DNA from: an uncultured Eubacteriales bacterium
GTDB lineage: Bacteria; Bacillota; Clostridia; Lachnospirales; Lachnospiraceae
DNA: 8,769 nucleotides
Direction of reading: 5' to 3'
Assembly (NCBI GenBank): GCA_949286775.1
Contig: CASEDW010000029.1
Span: 1 to 8,769 of the forward strand
Shown here: positions 6,284 through 8,769 of the stretch, one piece after another
Layout of the letters: each line of letters starts with the position of its first letter
Numbering within the stretch: position 1 is the first letter of the stretch
The notes under the pieces: generated by a model
The model's input: only the letters and a program-made list of their open reading frames with translations
Told to the model about the DNA's origin: nothing
Databases searched by the model: none
Program-made: the position numbers and the translations under genes

Positions 6284-7297
6284 ATGTCAGTAAGAGTAGC
6301 AATTAACGGATTTGGACGTATTGGTAGACTTGCTTTCAGACAGATGTTTGGAGCTGAGGGATATGAGGTAGTAGCAATCAACGACCTTACATCTCCTAAG
6401 ATGCTTGCTCATCTTCTGAAATATGATTCATCACAGGGAAGATACGCTCTTGCAGATACAGTATCAGCAGGAGAGGATTCTATCACAGTAGATGGAAAGA
6501 CAATCAAAATTTACGCAGAGGCGAACGCTGAAAACCTTCCTTGGGGAGAGCTTAAAGTAGACGTTGTTCTTGAGTGTACAGGTTTCTATACATCAAAAGC
6601 AAAAGCTGAAGCTCATATCAAAGCAGGCGCAAGAAAAGTTGTTATTTCTGCTCCGGCAGGAAACGATCTTCCTACAATCGTTTACAATGTAAACCACACA
6701 ACACTTAAACCGGAAGATACAGTTATTTCAGCTGCTTCTTGCACAACAAACTGCCTTGCTCCTATGGCTAAAGCGCTTAACGAGCTTGCTCCTATCAAAT
6801 CAGGTATCATGCAGACAATCCACGCTTACACAGGCGATCAGATGACACTTGACGGACCACAGAGAAAAGGCGATCTCAGAAGATCACGTGCTGCTGCTAT
6901 CAACATCGTTCCTAACAGCACAGGCGCTGCAAAAGCTATCGGTCTTGTTATTCCTGAACTCAACGGAAAACTTATCGGCGCTGCTCAGCGTGTTCCTGTT
7001 CCAACAGGTTCAACAACAATTCTTACATGCGTATGCGAAGGCAACGTAACAGTTGACGAAGTAAACGCTAAGATGAAAGCTTCTGTAACAGAGTCTTACG
7101 GATACAATGATGAAGAGATCGTATCATCAGATATCATCGGAATGAGATATGGTTCACTCTTTGACGCAACTCAGACAATGGTTGTTCCGCTTGATAACGG
7201 CACAACAGAAGTTCAGGTTGTTTCATGGTATGACAATGAGAACTCATACACAAGCCAGATGGTTAGAACAATCAAATACTTCTCAGAGTTAGCATAA
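6284..7297 (+). CDS. gap: Glyceraldehyde-3-phosphate dehydrogenase, type I
   Basis: Glycolytic enzyme that oxidises glyceraldehyde 3-phosphate to 1,3-bisphosphoglycerate with NAD+ and phosphate, in the cytoplasm. The Rossmann start VAINGFGRIGR covers residues 5-15. D34 in INDLT favours NAD+ over NADP+, so this is the glycolytic GapA type. The active site is C153 in SCTTNCLAP (152-160), with H180 in HAYTGDQ as the base. The phosphate-binding regions RRSRAAAINIVPNSTGAAKA (199-218) and R236 are intact, and the C-terminal WYDNENSYTSQMV motif is at 315-327. Its 337 residues are standard. GGGAGG at 6269-6274 is 9 bases before the ATG. Almost every threonine codon is ACA, unlike the mixed usage in nhaC, which suggests very high expression. 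A strong terminator-like hairpin follows, before pgk. Confidence 0.97.
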   Translation: MSVRVAINGFGRIGRLAFRQMFGAEGYEVVAINDLTSPKMLAHLLKYDSSQGRYALADTVSAGEDSITVDGKTIKIYAEANAENLPWGELKVDVVLECTGFYTSKAKAEAHIKAGARKVVISAPAGNDLPTIVYNVNHTTLKPEDTVISAASCTTNCLAPMAKALNELAPIKSGIMQTIHAYTGDQMTLDGPQRKGDLRRSRAAAINIVPNSTGAAKAIGLVIPELNGKLIGAAQRVPVPTGSTTILTCVCEGNVTVDEVNAKMKASVTESYGYNDEEIVSSDIIGMRYGSLFDATQTMVVPLDNGTTEVQVVSWYDNENSYTSQMVRTIKYFSELA

Positions 7298-7317
7298 ACC
7301 CAGTTAATTTTAGGATC

Positions 7318-7356
7318 AAAAAAGGTCCGGTCTGATTGGACCGCGACCTTTTTTTT
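7318..7356 (+). terminator. Strong intrinsic terminator between gap and pgk
   Basis: A6 and GGTC at 7318-7327 pair with GACC and T6 at 7345-7354. After one bulged C at 7344, CGGTC (7328-7332) pairs with GGACCG (its 5 bases 7339-7343). The 15-bp stem has a 6-base loop and an 8-T run at 7349-7356. The A6 side makes it potentially active on the other strand too. It lies 20 bases after the gap stop codon. Confidence 0.9.
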
Positions 7357-7385
7357 ACAAAAAAAACCAAAAGGAGAAAACCAAT

Positions 7386-8612
7386 ATGGGATTAAATAAA
7401 AAATCAGTAGATGATCTTCAGAACCTCAAGGGAAGACGTGTGCTTGTTCGCTGCGACTTCAACGTTCCTCTTAAAGACGGAGTTATCACAGACGACACAC
7501 GTATCAAAGCAGCCCTCCCAACTATCAATAAACTTCTTTCAGAGGGAGCAAAAGTAATCCTTTGCTCACATCTCGGAAAAGTAAAAAACGGACCGAACGA
7601 GAAAGAATCTCTTGCGCCGGTTGCTGTAAGACTTGCTGAGAAACTCGGAAGACCTGTTAACTTTGTAGCTGATTATCATGTAACAGGCGAAGCTGCTACA
7701 AAAGCGGTTAACGAAATGAAAGACGGCGACGTAGTTCTTCTTCAGAATACGCGTTTCCGCGGCGAAGAAGAGACAAAGAACGGAGAAGAGTTCTCTAAAG
7801 AGCTTGCTGATCTTGCTGACGATTATGTATGCGACGCTTTCGGATCTTCACACAGAGCTCACGCTTCAGTTGCGGGCGTTACAAAATTCATCTCCGCAAA
7901 AGGCGGAAGCAATGTGGTTGGATATCTTATGCAGAAAGAGATCGCTTTCCTTGGAAACGCTGTAGAAAATCCTGTACGTCCGTTCGTAGCAATCCTTGGC
8001 GGAGCTAAAGTTGCGGATAAACTCAACGTTATAAATAACCTCCTCGAAAAATGCGATACTCTTATCATCGGCGGAGGTATGGCTTATACATTCCTCAAAG
8101 CGCAGGGCAAAGAGATCGGAAAATCTATGCTCGATGAGTCAAAGATCGATTACTGCAAAGAGATGATGGAAAAAGCTGAAAAACTTGGCAAGAAACTTCT
8201 TCTTCCTATCGATACAACGGTAGCAGCTGAATTCCCTGATCCTATTGACGCTGAGATTGAAGTTGAAGTTGTTCCTTCAGACGCTATTCCTGCTGACAAA
8301 GAAGGCCTTGATATCGGTACTGCAACAGCTAAACTCTATGCTGACGCTGTTAAAGAAGCTAAGACAGTTGTATGGAACGGACCTATGGGCGTATTTGAGA
8401 ATCCTACGCTGGCAGCAGGAACACTTGCGGTAGCAAAAGCGATGGCGGAAACAGACGCTACTACTATCATCGGCGGCGGCGATTCAGCGGCAGCTGTAAA
8501 TCAGATGGGACTCGCTGACAAGATGAGCCACATTTCAACAGGCGGCGGCGCTTCTCTTGAATTTCTTGAAGGAAAAGTACTTCCGGGCGTTGCGGCAGCG
8601 GATGATAAATAA
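7386..8612 (+). CDS. pgk: Phosphoglycerate kinase
   Basis: Glycolytic enzyme that transfers phosphate from 1,3-bisphosphoglycerate to ADP, giving ATP and 3-phosphoglycerate; it uses the product of GAPDH directly. Substrate-binding N-domain motifs are RCDFNVPL (22-29), R39, SHLGK (61-65), NTRF with R123 (121-124) and SHRAH with R157 (155-159). The nucleotide-binding C-domain shows GGAKVADK (205-212), GGGMAYTF (229-236), WNGPMGVFE (330-338) and GGGDSAAAV (363-371), followed by STGGGASLEFLEGK (384-397). The common SHLGRPKG form reads SHLGKVKNG here, which I believe occurs in other Clostridia. The 408 residues are slightly longer than the usual 390-400. AGGAG at 7372-7376 is 9 bases before the ATG. 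No promoter is visible between the preceding terminator and this gene, so expression probably depends on read-through from gap or on RNA processing. Confidence 0.97.
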   Translation: MGLNKKSVDDLQNLKGRRVLVRCDFNVPLKDGVITDDTRIKAALPTINKLLSEGAKVILCSHLGKVKNGPNEKESLAPVAVRLAEKLGRPVNFVADYHVTGEAATKAVNEMKDGDVVLLQNTRFRGEEETKNGEEFSKELADLADDYVCDAFGSSHRAHASVAGVTKFISAKGGSNVVGYLMQKEIAFLGNAVENPVRPFVAILGGAKVADKLNVINNLLEKCDTLIIGGGMAYTFLKAQGKEIGKSMLDESKIDYCKEMMEKAEKLGKKLLLPIDTTVAAEFPDPIDAEIEVEVVPSDAIPADKEGLDIGTATAKLYADAVKEAKTVVWNGPMGVFENPTLAAGTLAVAKAMAETDATTIIGGGDSAAAVNQMGLADKMSHISTGGGASLEFLEGKVLPGVAAADDK

Positions 8613-8624
8613 TTAAGATATACA

Positions 8625-8654
8625 TTGAATTAAATTGTTTTTTAGTGTTATTAT
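8625..8654 (+). promoter_or_regulatory. Candidate promoter of tpiA
   Basis: TTGAAT (8625-8630, 4 of 6) and TATTAT (8649-8654, 5 of 6) with an 18-base spacer; TGT at 8646-8648 makes an extended -10 element. The start would be near 8661, about 22 bases before the tpiA ATG. No terminator is seen after pgk, so tpiA may be transcribed both from this site and by read-through. Confidence 0.6.
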
Positions 8655-8682
8655 TAACTAATAAATATATTTGGAGGGAATT

Positions 8683-8769
8683 ATGGCAAGAAGAAAAATT
8701 ATCGCCGGCAACTGGAAAATGAATATGACTCCGTCAGAGGCAGTTGCTCTTTGCGAAACATTAAAACCA
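8683..8769 (+). CDS. tpiA: Triosephosphate isomerase, N-terminal part (cut by window end)
   Basis: The first 29 codons of triosephosphate isomerase, which interconverts dihydroxyacetone phosphate and glyceraldehyde 3-phosphate and so supplies GAPDH. The protein begins MARRKIIAGNWKMN, with the catalytic-site residues N10 and K12 in the AGNWKMN signature. GGAGG at 8673-8677 lies 5 bases before the ATG. The frame is open to the last base of the window, so the truncation is due to the window edge and not a mutation. It continues the gap-pgk-tpiA order common in Firmicutes. Confidence 0.95.
   Translation, partial: MARRKIIAGNWKMNMTPSEAVALCETLKP

Noticed and set aside
1..8769. tRNA, rRNA, CRISPR, insertion sequence or prophage content
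   Set aside because: I found no cloverleaf, repeat array, transposase or phage gene; the spaces between genes are all under 300 bases.

Overview
The window reads as chromosomal DNA of a low-to-mid GC, Gram-positive anaerobe of the class Clostridia. A Lachnospiraceae-like lineage is the best guess, because the GAPDH and PGK sequences resemble that group from memory; this is not a database result. Every complete gene is on the + strand, start sites have strong GGAGG-type Shine-Dalgarno sequences, and the best -10 boxes are TATTAT or TATAAT. I see no mobile element, CRISPR array, tRNA or rRNA.

Layout. (1) Bases 1-99: hairpin, probably the terminator of an unseen upstream gene. (2) 100-1878: NhaC-family Na+/H+ antiporter with an N-terminal secretion signal and an acidic leader region, closed by its own terminator. 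(3) 1879-2128: control region with that terminator, a GC-rich patch, and a strong promoter bracketed by two matching palindromes that look like IscR/Rrf2 operators. (4) 2129-6115: a tight operon of iscR (Rrf2 regulator), iscS (cysteine desulfurase), iscU (Fe-S scaffold), mnmA (tRNA 2-thiouridylase) and a PHP-family histidinol phosphatase that overlaps mnmA by 4 bases. (5) 6116-6283: AT-rich leader with two candidate promoters. (6) 6284-8769: lower glycolysis cluster gap, pgk and the first 29 codons of tpiA, with a strong terminator-like hairpin between gap and pgk and a separate promoter in front of tpiA.

How the genes work together. IscS takes sulfur from cysteine, IscU assembles Fe-S clusters, and MnmA uses persulfide sulfur from IscS to thiolate U34 of tRNA. 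IscR probably senses Fe-S status and represses the operon through the two palindromes. GAPDH, PGK and TPI are consecutive enzymes of glycolysis and show the narrow codon choice of highly expressed genes.

The gene content is mostly familiar core metabolism, and I do not see a wholly new system. The points most worth a second look are the twin operators around the iscR promoter, the loss of the histidine cluster ligand in IscR, the three-cysteine form of MnmA inside an Fe-S operon, the lone histidinol phosphatase, and the terminator-like hairpin that any pgk transcript must cross.
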